Origin: a virus
DNA length: 42,215 nt
Direction: 5' to 3' (one strand)
Virus record (IMG/VR): IMGVR_UViG_3300046321_000023
Location: 1-42,215 of that record
Positions 22,483-31,700 of this stretch are shown piece after piece; within the stretch, counting starts at the first letter, position 1; each line of letters starts with the position of its first letter. A program made the position numbers and the translations under genes. A model generated the notes under the pieces. It was not told where the DNA came from, did not search any database, and was given only the letters and a program-made list of their open reading frames with translations.

Positions 22483-23029
22483 TGTATAGCCCCTCCTGTG
22501 GACTTATACAAGTATTATACTCCTGCTTTCGTCTATTGTCAAGCCCTTTAAGGACTTTATACTGATACTGCATTAAACCAGTCTGAGAATTTTTGACCCT
22601 AGGTTTAGAATAATCATGAACTTTATTGAATTGCAAGATTGTGAGGCAAGCTTCCTTATACTGCCCTTCATTTAACTTACGAGGAATACTTGATGAACAA
22701 AAAGCACTTGTTCCAATATTATAAGTAAGACTGAGCATTGCACTAAACTCATTCTGAGATAAGGGTGCTGTAACGCACTTACTCATACCAGTTTTAAATT
22801 TATCCAAATCGTGCATCAAATACGCATCAGCGGTTTTCCTGTCAATCTTTTCACCAAGCTTAATAGGTGTACCGTTTAGATGCTCTGTTGAGCCGTAACC
22901 GATTGTAACCTTGTCGTTTGGGATTGGAATATATGCAACAGGCGAGTACGCCTCATACAGCATCACAGAGCCTGTTAAAGCTGCTGTGATTAACAAGGTA
23001 GTAATTGATTTTCTATTTTCCACTGCCAT
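22451..23029 (-). CDS. SAR-type endolysin (phage lysozyme, GH24-like)
   Basis: A muramidase cutting peptidoglycan. The N-terminus (ITTLLITAALTGSVMLYEA) is a weakly hydrophobic signal-anchor-release segment directly preceding the catalytic Glu26, as in the P21 and P1 lysozymes. The active-site region reads YEAYSPVAYIPIPND then VTIGYGST, with T42 and a candidate Asp39. The conserved LSQNEFSAMLSLTYNIG helix follows. The length of 192 aa is normal. It overlaps Rz and the holin-like gene, so it lies at the centre of the lysis cassette. Confidence 0.88.
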   Translation of the reverse strand: MAVENRKSITTLLITAALTGSVMLYEAYSPVAYIPIPNDKVTIGYGSTEHLNGTPIKLGEKIDRKTADAYLMHDLDKFKTGMSKCVTAPLSQNEFSAMLSLTYNIGTSAFCSSSIPRKLNEGQYKEACLTILQFNKVHDYSKPRVKNSQTGLMQYQYKVLKGLDNRRKQEYNTCISPQEGLYNVKSARQYVR

Positions 23030-23303
23030 TTGTAATTCCTTGTTCTATCTCTACTAATTGCCGAGCTAGGACTTTCATTTCCAAGTCGTACTTCAACCTC
23101 GCTCGGTCGTCGGCTTCCTTTTCCCGTAAGTCTGCTCTTGTGTTTCGATAGTATGAGACAATCTGGATAAAAACACCTACAACAAGAGCGACAAAACCAA
23201 GCATCTGGGTAAGGTCAATTCCTTGCAGTAAACTCGCAACCCAAGCTACTCCCCCTGTCATTGACACTTTAAACCCGAACGGTTCGTTCATTACTTCGTT
23301 CAT
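23013..23303 (-). CDS. Putative holin (HP1-like family)
   Basis: A 96-residue protein with two hydrophobic helices (VAWVASLLQGI and MLGFVALVVGVFIQIVSYY) and a long charged C-terminal tail (YYRNTRADLREKEADDRARL), the arrangement of HP1-type phage holins. ATG at 23303 is preceded by AGGA; an in-frame GTG one codon earlier is possible. It overlaps the lysozyme start. The best holin candidate of the three small membrane proteins, probably a pinholin given the SAR lysozyme. Confidence 0.75.
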   Translation of the reverse strand: MNEVMNEPFGFKVSMTGGVAWVASLLQGIDLTQMLGFVALVVGVFIQIVSYYRNTRADLREKEADDRARLKYDLEMKVLARQLVEIEQGITNGSGK

Positions 23304-23499
23304 CACTTTTTCCTAAATTCAAATAAACATAAACTACGGTAAACACAACAGGAACTCTTCCAATTGCGTACAAAATATTTTGTTGCCAAGCATCTACGGT
23401 GAGTTTATTGACAAAAGGTACAACAGCTAGACCAGTGAAAAACAAAACGGCACTAACAGCTAATGTCAAACCTATAACATCTTTGACTTCTAACTTCAT
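23269..23499 (-). CDS. Small membrane protein of lysis cassette (76 aa)
   Basis: Two predicted membrane segments (VIGLTLAVSAVLFFTGLAVV at 9-28 and VPVVFTVVYVYLNLG at about 49-63) and a charged C-terminus. It overlaps the holin-like gene by 35 bases and the upstream gene by four. It could be a second holin or an antiholin; sequence alone does not decide. Confidence 0.68.
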   Translation of the reverse strand: MKLEVKDVIGLTLAVSAVLFFTGLAVVPFVNKLTVDAWQQNILYAIGRVPVVFTVVYVYLNLGKSDERSNERTVRV

Positions 23500-23681
23500 A
23501 CTACACCCCTATCTAGTTTCTTCTCCGCATAGGATGATGTCCCATATACACCTAAAGCCCCTACAACAAGGGACACCAGTGCAGATGCTTCTAATCCAGT
23601 TGTCCATGCTGTGATAAACGCTAAGATAATGACACTAGATGTTTGAATGTACCTTCTTGATAAGTACTTATTATCTTCCAT
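23496..23681 (-). CDS. Small membrane protein of lysis cassette (61 aa)
   Basis: Start set at ATG 23681 (MEDNKYLSRRYIQTSS); a longer version would need TTG and has no ribosome site. Two hydrophobic segments follow (SSVIILAFITAWTTGL and ALVSLVVGALGVYG), with a charged end (EKKLDRG). The topology resembles a small holin. It overlaps the amidase-like gene stop. Confidence 0.65.
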   Translation of the reverse strand: MEDNKYLSRRYIQTSSVIILAFITAWTTGLEASALVSLVVGALGVYGTSSYAEKKLDRGVV

Positions 23682-24102
23682 CTTTTTCTTTCTGAAGCTT
23701 TGCAATGTACGTTAATAAGACTTCGGGTGTGGCTCGTTCATCTACTGCGCCTATCATCATGTAGAGAACGGCTTCGTAGCAGTAGTACCTTTTTGCATCC
23801 CGTACCTTTAAAAATAAAAAGGACAGGAGACTGAAGTAATCATAAGCACAGTCTTTAATCTGGTTATACCGCTCAAGGGCTAGCTCATCAGGGATGTCGT
23901 ACTCAAACCATTCGTAGTCTTGGGCAAGTGCAGTTGTTATAGGATAATCTCTTACACCTGATTTGCTCTGGTCACCTTTTAGTGCAGTGGACTCGTAGAA
24001 TCTATCACCAATCCAAACACCAGCGTGTGACCACTGAGAGGTAGTGAGTGCTCTAACAATACCGCTGTAGCACTTATGACCTTTTTTAAAACCTATCTTC
24101 AT
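23671..24102 (-). CDS. Papain-like (NlpC/P60, YiiX-type) peptidoglycan amidase or endopeptidase
   Basis: A 143-residue protein of the permuted NlpC/P60-like superfamily. The catalytic His is in SQWSHAGVWIG (H26), and the Cys in the later RYYCYEAV motif, the reverse order typical of the YiiX/LRAT-like group. The DYFSLLSFLFLK segment is also family-like. Such proteins often cleave cell-wall peptides or are tail-associated; here it sits between the receptor-binding gene and lysis genes, so either an entry or lysis role is possible. ATG overlaps the upstream TGA. Confidence 0.72.
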   Translation of the reverse strand: MKIGFKKGHKCYSGIVRALTTSQWSHAGVWIGDRFYESTALKGDQSKSGVRDYPITTALAQDYEWFEYDIPDELALERYNQIKDCAYDYFSLLSFLFLKVRDAKRYYCYEAVLYMMIGAVDERATPEVLLTYIAKLQKEKDGR

Positions 24103-25367
24103 GGTTGAGACTCTATTGCTAATTTTAACGTAGCCAAAACCTCTTGCGGAGTATTACCAACGGCAATATAGGTTGTGAACTCTACATGCCTAGAACCATC
24201 AGGAACATACACAGCAGCACCCATAGAACGAGTGTTGTTAGCTGGTGTTGTGGTAGAAATCTGATGATTCTGGAAATATGCTTGATAACTAATACGTGAA
24301 TAAACAGGGTTAGGTACAACAACACATCCGATAGCTTTACCACCCCCAGAGGCTATCACAACACCGTTCACTTCACCACCCTGTGAGCCATACCAACCGC
24401 CTGAGGGGTTACCACTCCACATATCAGAATTAGAGAAGGTAGGAAATTTAGAGTTTGGTATTTGTGTTAACGAGGTGAGCGTAGAATTAGCTTGGTAGAA
24501 ATTACTAAGCTCAGGGTTAATATACAACGCTGGAACTTCGTAGCGAGTAGCGACAGCCTTGGAGTTCCTGTTAGATTCAGGTGTGACAAACGCACTTAAA
24601 CGTATTAGCCTAGGTATACCTATTGGCGACACAACAACTACCTTACGAATGATATCATTACTCAATAGCTGTGAATACTGTCCATCGCTTTGACTCGGTT
24701 GTTTCCAATATGATGTGTTTGTAACCGTCTCTATTACATTCTTGTCCAGTATTGTACTGTTTAATAACCTACTGGATGTAGATAAACCAACAGCATCTTG
24801 CTCTGTGCCTGCTTCAGTCGGGTTGAACTTCTCAGCATGGACAGCAGAGAATGTAGGTTGTGTTGCTGTTCCAGTCGGGCTAGAACCATACTGCCAAGCA
24901 TATTGAGCCTGTCTACCGTGGTCATAGGAGTTAATAAACTCAAAGTTGTCAAACATGATTGAGTCAACAGCACCAGCAAACTGTTTAGAACAGCTAACCG
25001 TTACAGGCTTCCACCAACTCTGTGCTTGACCTGTGTACTTAGAGGTTAGTGTAACTCGCTTATAAGCCCCCATAGGGTCACCATGAGTGTCTAGAGTCTG
25101 AAAACCTATCCGTCCCTCTGCATATCCGTTTGTAATATAGTGCATTGTGGCGGCGTGGAAGTTGTACCAGAATGCTGCTAACAAGTCTGGATACCTTTGC
25201 ATATATTGCAACGAATGGAATGATGGATGTGCCTGCCTACCTTCATACACACCATTGCTTACCCAATGGCTTATTACCTGAGCCTCTGTAACTAGACCGT
25301 AGTTTAATAGGTCAGGGTTTGTGTACAAGTAAAAGCGCCAATTAAAGACGCGATTGTCTGTCATCAT
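24099..25367 (-). CDS. Tail fibre or receptor-binding protein with YPDL/NGYxEGR repeats
   Basis: The start is ATG at 25367 overlapping the upstream stop; a second ATG follows directly. The 422-residue product opens with two copies of a roughly 45-residue repeat: a Y-x-NPDL or RYPDL element followed by HW or HY, then NGVYEGR or NGYAEGR. These 'NPDL...EGR' repeats are seen in surface and fibre proteins. The rest is beta-rich and Ser/Thr/Gly-rich, typical of tail spikes (SGNPSGGWYGSQGGEVNG). Last gene of the tail module, so host recognition is inferred. Confidence 0.7.
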   Translation of the reverse strand: MMTDNRVFNWRFYLYTNPDLLNYGLVTEAQVISHWVSNGVYEGRQAHPSFHSLQYMQRYPDLLAAFWYNFHAATMHYITNGYAEGRIGFQTLDTHGDPMGAYKRVTLTSKYTGQAQSWWKPVTVSCSKQFAGAVDSIMFDNFEFINSYDHGRQAQYAWQYGSSPTGTATQPTFSAVHAEKFNPTEAGTEQDAVGLSTSSRLLNSTILDKNVIETVTNTSYWKQPSQSDGQYSQLLSNDIIRKVVVVSPIGIPRLIRLSAFVTPESNRNSKAVATRYEVPALYINPELSNFYQANSTLTSLTQIPNSKFPTFSNSDMWSGNPSGGWYGSQGGEVNGVVIASGGGKAIGCVVVPNPVYSRISYQAYFQNHQISTTTPANNTRSMGAAVYVPDGSRHVEFTTYIAVGNTPQEVLATLKLAIESQP

Positions 25368-25876
25368 AAGCCTAACTGTCCACGGATTACTGCGACAAAT
25401 CCATCCCACTGCGCCATAGCGGTTGGTACATCATTTGTAATATTGGTTTTTGCCATCAGACGTTGTGCACGTATCGCCGATACCGCACCTCGCCAAGCGA
25501 CTGCTTGAGCTAAGATGTTGTCAGCAGCCGCTGTAGCAGTTAGTCCACTGGCTGTTACCCAGCTAGCAACAAAAGCAGGCACAGTGCCTGTATAGCCAGC
25601 ATCCTTATAAGCCTGCGCTTGTGCCTCAGCAGTTGTGTATTCAAGGCTGCGATTGCCAACAGCCTGCGAATAGATTGCGTCTACATCGGCATCCACTTTT
25701 TTGATGTTGGTTACCTTGATTGCGGCTGCGCTAGGTACATCTGCAGGCTCAGGCGTATTACCTTCTGCTAGCCATTTTAAATAAGCGGCGTAGTCAGAAT
25801 TTGCTTCATCAGTGGGGATAAAAGCACCATCTAAAATACGTGTGATGCTTGATGAGTTTTGATTGAGTTTGTGCAT
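25364..25876 (-). CDS. Tail fibre assembly or accessory protein
   Basis: A 170-residue protein whose opening (ITRILDGAFIPTDEANSDY then LKWLAEGNTPEPAD) matches a widespread phage tail-fibre-associated N-terminus. The C-terminal two thirds are Ala-rich and helical (TTAEAQAQAYKDAGY), like tail-fibre chaperones. It sits between two fibre genes. GAGG precedes the ATG with nine-base spacing. Confidence 0.72.
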   Translation of the reverse strand: MHKLNQNSSSITRILDGAFIPTDEANSDYAAYLKWLAEGNTPEPADVPSAAAIKVTNIKKVDADVDAIYSQAVGNRSLEYTTAEAQAQAYKDAGYTGTVPAFVASWVTASGLTATAAADNILAQAVAWRGAVSAIRAQRLMAKTNITNDVPTAMAQWDGFVAVIRGQLGL

Positions 25877-25879
25877 AGT

Positions 25880-27307
25880 TTATAACCTCGCTGATGCTGT
25901 CCATGTCTCATAAGCGGTTACCTGACCAGCTGCAATAGAGAGGGCGTAACGCATAAATTCAAGGCTTGTCACCACTCTGGACGCACCGACTGCCGAATTT
26001 TGGAGGTTTGTAAATGTTGGGAAAGTCATGGTCGGAGTAGCACGCATACCCCCCGTTAATTGCGAGTTCGTGCCGCCAATTGCTTGGGCACCACCAGAGA
26101 CGTGACCCTCAAAATATAAAGTGCCCGTTCTGTAGTAGCGTTGACACCGAATCATCTCTTGTTCAACACTAATTTCACTCACTGCTGCAACCGTGCCTAG
26201 ATTCAGTGTGACTTTTTCCAGCGCCCATACGTTACTGACTGTTGCGCAGTCGTTGACTTGATTGGCTGTACCTGAAAAGTTACCTGTCTGCCAAGCGTCA
26301 GGTGTGGTTTGAAAGGTTGTTCCACACAGATGTGAAAATGAAATTAGTAAACCCGTGCCGTTGGTGTAGTTCCATGTTCCTGCTGTTGGTAGTCCACCTG
26401 TCACTGCAAATGAGCAATCCTGCCATGTGTTAGCAGTTGGAAAATTTATCTCTTTTACATAAGAGCGGTCAAATCCAGAGTTGCGTAATGAAACACAATG
26501 AATGCCTGACACAGGTACTTTTGCCCTGAACGCAACAGTGAATGTATTACCAACATATTTTTCGACGTTGTAACCTTCAATTTTTGTTGCATCAACAACA
26601 ACCTTACCCGCCGCTACTGCTGCATCAGCGGTAGTAATTGTTACCTGTCGAGCCAAGCGACCCGTTGTGCTCCCTGAAGTCTGTGCGATGGTTAAAACCG
26701 CAGAACTACCTAACTTGCCGTTTTGCCATCCGTCAAGGTCATAGGCATCAGACGCTGGCGCTGCAAAGCTGGCTCCCGCTTGTGCAATGCGAAAGTCACC
26801 GTTAACGATGTCGTTGTATTGGACGTTTGAACTTTGATTTGGTGCAGCGGTTAGTGAAATAGTCCAAGCTGTTTTAGTTCCTGAACCAAACACACCATTG
26901 TTAGGCACTGATACAACTAGGGTTGAGCCTGAGTAGCTGGTGACTTGTGCAAACATGCTATTAACAGCAGGGGCTGCAGTGTCTGCAATCAATAACCACA
27001 TACCAACCACAAAACTTTTACTCGCTGACACTGTAAATGTTTTAGAGCCTGTACCTATCGTGTTACTAGTGATGCTAGTGTCGTTGGTGCTGTTTAATGT
27101 CAGCGCAGCGGCTAGTGCATAGTTCTGTGCAGTTAGGGCGTTGTTTTCTACAGTTAGGGCGTTTGCTTGTGTTGCCCAAGTGTTCATCTCATTCGCACGA
27201 GTTTGTAGACCCGTATTAAGCGTGTAATCCACATTAGCTTCAAAGGTTGCTAGATTTGAAATGGATGGTACATTGACCATCGGATTAATTGTTTGACTGA
27301 TTGCCAT
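25880..27307 (-). CDS. Tail fibre protein
   Basis: A 475-residue fibre-like protein. Residues about 20-75 form a heptad-like helical segment (NTWATQANALTVENNALTAQ) that may trimerise; it is followed by beta-sandwich-like domains rich in Thr, Ser, Gly. The C-terminal region carries the frequent fibre motif EMIRCQRYYRTG and a terminal domain ending AYETWTASARL, as in many Gram-negative siphophage fibres. AAGGA precedes the ATG. It probably binds surface polysaccharide. Confidence 0.78.
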   Translation of the reverse strand: MAISQTINPMVNVPSISNLATFEANVDYTLNTGLQTRANEMNTWATQANALTVENNALTAQNYALAAALTLNSTNDTSITSNTIGTGSKTFTVSASKSFVVGMWLLIADTAAPAVNSMFAQVTSYSGSTLVVSVPNNGVFGSGTKTAWTISLTAAPNQSSNVQYNDIVNGDFRIAQAGASFAAPASDAYDLDGWQNGKLGSSAVLTIAQTSGSTTGRLARQVTITTADAAVAAGKVVVDATKIEGYNVEKYVGNTFTVAFRAKVPVSGIHCVSLRNSGFDRSYVKEINFPTANTWQDCSFAVTGGLPTAGTWNYTNGTGLLISFSHLCGTTFQTTPDAWQTGNFSGTANQVNDCATVSNVWALEKVTLNLGTVAAVSEISVEQEMIRCQRYYRTGTLYFEGHVSGGAQAIGGTNSQLTGGMRATPTMTFPTFTNLQNSAVGASRVVTSLEFMRYALSIAAGQVTAYETWTASARL

Positions 27308-27315
27308 AATTTTCC

Positions 27316-28731
27316 TTAATAGGGTGAAATCGCTTCTAGCTCTAGGTTTAGAGTTGCGAAAGTTGGTGAACCTACATCAATAGGTGCTGATTTAACAATG
27401 CCTACTATGTGTAGTGGCTCATAGTACCCATCACCGTCGTCATCAAGACCAGACCACACAGCGGGGGTAGCATCAAGACTCTGTAAGAGTTCCACCGTCC
27501 CTTTGACGTTGCCTTTGTCTACCCAGATAGTTTGACTTGTCTTAGGAATACCAGAGCGTTGAACAAGTGTTGCAACAGTACCATCAAAATCCCTTGTTAC
27601 AGTGCTGTAGTTTATGTAATCTCGTACTGCGTTGTACTGCGTTTGCCCTACATAGAACTGAGAGCCAAGGATTAAAGACCCGACACCCACTGTCCCGCTT
27701 CCTGTAAAGGTAACTGTAATAACAGGTGATGATACTGGTGGGAGGTCAAACTTGGTGACGGATTTTCTATAGCTAAAAGGAGTAAAAAACCAAGAGTAGT
27801 AGCTTGTGATGTTACGAGTAGTTAGGTTAACTGTTTCGTCATATACTGTGCTTGCTCCACTGGTCACTACAATTCTGACACTGCTTACACCACTGAGATT
27901 TGACAGGTCGATAGCATCAACCCTTTGTGCTGGTGTGATAACAACTACAAGTGGTGAAATTGATTCAGTTCTGCCGCCGTACCTCGCATCAAACATTAAC
28001 TTCTGATTACTTTTACCAATAAGCACCCAAGAATCTGCCTCAACCGTTAATGGGTTATACCTGTTGTTTGCAATAGCGGATTTGTAAATCTTAGCAGAAT
28101 TTACACCGTCACTTACAATACCGTCAAGTGGGTATGTTTCTGAGAGTAGGTGTGCAAAATACGAAGCAGAAACATACCGCCAGTACGCAGGAGAACTTGC
28201 TGGTGTATTACCGATATTACCGTTAGATAGTGAGACGTAGTACAATCTTTTTGCACCACCCTGTGTGTACGCATTTTCTGTATAGACAAATGCTCCTGCT
28301 ACGTAAGTAGTACCAGCGGCGTACAATGTTGAAGACGTTGGCTCTGTATTTGTCTCACTAATCAGTGCCCAAGGTGGAGAGTTGTCTAAAGGTCTTGAGT
28401 GATTATCATCAACAACAGATTCATACACCAAGTTAGTAGCTGCATCTATTACACGTTCACCACTTTGATATACCAAACCATTAGTAAAGTACGGATAACT
28501 ACTTCCTAGATATTTCCACCAAAGAGTAGATGACTCTAAGGGGTGGTCATAGTTTCCATTTTGCAGTGAAACCCATATCCTACGCAAACCACCCCCTCTG
28601 GGGTCTAAATCTGAAACCTTCACGCCTGCTGCATACGTGGCGAACTCGTCGTACCCCGCTTCTTCACCTTCGTACACGGACGTACTAGTGAGTCTTGCAG
28701 GTGTAATCTCCAAAGGAGGTATTACTCTCAT
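27316..28731 (-). CDS. Distal tail/tip protein, probable carbohydrate-binding
   Basis: A 471-residue protein directly after the tape measure, the usual place of distal tail or tail-tip proteins. It opens MRVIPPLEITPARLTSTSV, a common start for siphophage tip proteins. The first 260 residues have three internally similar segments built around Y..G..V......Y.S...N....P....WW/YW (QNGNYDHPLESSTLWW; VVDDNHSRPLDNSPPW; SNGNIGNTPASSPAYW), resembling carbohydrate-binding module repeats. The C-terminal 200 residues are beta-rich. It overlaps the tape-measure stop (ATGA). Confidence 0.75.
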   Translation of the reverse strand: MRVIPPLEITPARLTSTSVYEGEEAGYDEFATYAAGVKVSDLDPRGGGLRRIWVSLQNGNYDHPLESSTLWWKYLGSSYPYFTNGLVYQSGERVIDAATNLVYESVVDDNHSRPLDNSPPWALISETNTEPTSSTLYAAGTTYVAGAFVYTENAYTQGGAKRLYYVSLSNGNIGNTPASSPAYWRYVSASYFAHLLSETYPLDGIVSDGVNSAKIYKSAIANNRYNPLTVEADSWVLIGKSNQKLMFDARYGGRTESISPLVVVITPAQRVDAIDLSNLSGVSSVRIVVTSGASTVYDETVNLTTRNITSYYSWFFTPFSYRKSVTKFDLPPVSSPVITVTFTGSGTVGVGSLILGSQFYVGQTQYNAVRDYINYSTVTRDFDGTVATLVQRSGIPKTSQTIWVDKGNVKGTVELLQSLDATPAVWSGLDDDGDGYYEPLHIVGIVKSAPIDVGSPTFATLNLELEAISPY

Positions 28732-31700
28732 AACACCGCCCTTGTTGGTGGAGCACCTATCGCATTATCCTTCTCTGCTAGGTCTTTCATTTTCTTATTA
28801 CTTTCTTTAATCTGAACCAACTCTGTTTTCACAGCTTTCAGTTCTCCTTGCATTTCACGTAGAGCAACCACTAACACTTCGTTGTTATCTCTTGGAGATT
28901 GAAGTCTTGCGAACAGCTCTCTGTTATCAGCAGCAGGTAGAATGCGTTCACCCTTGTGGATTCTTGCAGTCATGTCGTAAGGTACATTGTTAATACCTAC
29001 AGCAAACGCACCCTCCTCGATTGGTGCAGTTGCAGCAGTCTTACTCTTAAGAAACTTCTTCAAGGGGTCTAACGGGTCGTAACCCTTCTTAACAGCGTTC
29101 TTGTAGTCAGCACTTTCAGGATTAGCAGCAGATGCGCCTAAGATAGCTTGCATCAACTTGTCACCTGTCAACATAGAATCTACAAAATGCTTGTAGCCTG
29201 CTTCATCGGGATTGCGGCTGTAGTATTCACGATAAGCTGCGACAATATCTTTATTTTCCTGTCCTGCTATATCTTCATACTTTGGTGCTTTACCACTTGT
29301 ACTGCCACCACCAGAACCGCCGCCTCCACCACCTGAGCTGCCGCCACCAGAAGTAACAGGGTCAGGCGTGTTGTTAGTAGGGGCTGCTGCGATTGACCTT
29401 GCCAAGCTTGCCAACGACTCATCAAAAGCTTTCACAGCGTCTGCAACGGAGATAATTGAAGTATCAATACCATTCAACTTATCAAGCTGTGCTTGAGCTA
29501 CAGATAAAACGGTGTCTAAGCGTTTCATCTCTGCTTCGTAGTCTGTTTTTAACTTATCCGCGTCTTTCTTCAACTGGTCAAGCATCTGCTGCTCTACACT
29601 AACTTGACTAACCGTTAGTCTAGAGAGTTCCGCAAGTTTTGCAGCAGTTTTTGCTTGCTCTAGTTTGAACTCCCTTGCTGTCTTAAATGTTGATGTGTCA
29701 CCGTTAGACAGTGCCTTCAAAACACCACTCATTGACTCAGTAGTGGGGAACTTCCCTGTAGCCTTGGCTATGTCTATAATTGCATCAAGTTGAGACTTCG
29801 CTTGCTCACGAGTCATTGTTGGTTCTATTTCAGCCTTGGTTGTGCGTATAGCATCAAGAAGTGTGGTAACAGAGTCCAAAGACTTAGACCGCGCTTCCTG
29901 AGCTTTTGTATTAGCTTCCGTAGCTGCAACATTAGCTTCAGTGATAGTTTTACGTTCGGCTTCGACGGCTCGTTTTAAAGCACCAAAAGATTTGTCAACT
30001 ACGGCCTTCAAATCCTCTATAGCCCAAATCATCTTGGTCAAGGAGATAACAGCTTCGTCAGTTACGTTCAATAACTGCTTTGCGCGGTCAACTTCTAACT
30101 GAGATTTTCTACCTAGCAAGACGTCTAATTTACCAGCTAAATCATAGCGTGTTTGAGCAAGTTGCTCTTCTGCACGTCGAGCTTCCTCTGCTGCAGCAGC
30201 ACCTGCTCTAGCGCCTTCAGCAGCACCTCTCGCAGCTTCAATTTGTCGTCTTAGTTCCTCGTTGTAGTCATAGACGGCAATCTCGGATTCTGACATACCT
30301 CTTGTACCGATATTACGAGCTAGATTTGCAGCACCTGCTATGTCTCCTGTGGCTTTCATAAGTTCAATACTTAGGTTTATTGTCTCTCCTGTAAGTTTCT
30401 TCATGGTTGGTGAGGAGTTCTCTAAACCATACATCACATCGCGTAAGCCTTGAGCAGCTTCATCACTACCAATAGCTAACTCTAGGAATGGTAAACCAAT
30501 CAAGGAGTTGTTGAATAGTGCTAGGTCGTTTAGAACTGTTGGGATTTCGTCTTTACCACCGCCGAAGATAGCAAATAAAGCCATTGCACCTGCTGCGAAT
30601 AAACCGACAGGGCCTAATGCAGCCATAATGGATGCACCCATACCACCAACGGCAGTAGTAGCTACAGGGGCTACAGTGCCAATTGTTGTTAGAGCAGGGG
30701 CAAGCGTACTGAGACCTTGACTTGCTAATTCAATACCTGCTAATGATGTTGTTGAAACACCAGATACACCAGCCACTGACCCTGCTGTTGACCCACCGCC
30801 AAACAACCCACCTAACCAGTCAAAGCCCTTGGATAAGAGACTATCACTGCCTTTACCCATAATCATATCCAAGAGTCCACCGCCTTGCCCACCACCCATC
30901 AACCCAGACAGCAATGCTTGCACATTAGCTTGGATATTTAATGTAATAGTCTTAGTCAACTCAGCAACAATCAAGTCACGGAGTTTCTTCTTACCAGCTT
31001 TAGCGCCTTGGGTCATACCTGTAACTAATGCATCAGCAACACCTTCTGAGAACTTTTCTAGCTTAGCATCTTCTAATTCTTTGATAGCTGTTTTATTACC
31101 TTGACGTAGTAAATCCTCTTGGCGTTTGCCTACGCCTTCAATACGAGCCTCTTCTTTTGTAAGGTCAGCTTTTGTCCCGGCATCAATTTCTTTATTTCCT
31201 GTGAGTAATGCGTTGTAACGCTTACGAGCAGCTTCTAATTCCTCTGTCTTTTTACGATTAACTTCAAGTAGATTTTTTTCAAGCTCGTAAGCCCTTTTCA
31301 TTTCTTCTCTCTGTTCGCCGTAAGTACCAATCACGGAGTTTCTAAAGTCCAAGTCGCGTTGTGCAGAATCCATAGAGAATGTTTCTTTATTGAAACTACT
31401 GTCACTGTCCTCTTGTAATTTTTTACGAGCAGCCTCGGTTTGCTTCATCAGAGCCTCAGTGTCTAACTTGCGAGTATTAGTCATCTCCCTGAGTTTTTGA
31501 ACCTCAAGGTTGTATGCCGCTGAAGAAGTTTCAGCGTAGCCGTTTCTCTGTAAGTACGCAACATGCTCTGCTTGTAGTGCCGTGGCACTGTCAAGTCTAG
31601 CAATACGTAGTTCACTGGCTTTTTCTGCACTTAAGCCGATTAGTTCGTTATCTAAAGTCTGAGCTTTATTCTTATCAACGAGAGTTTGAATCTCCGCAAT

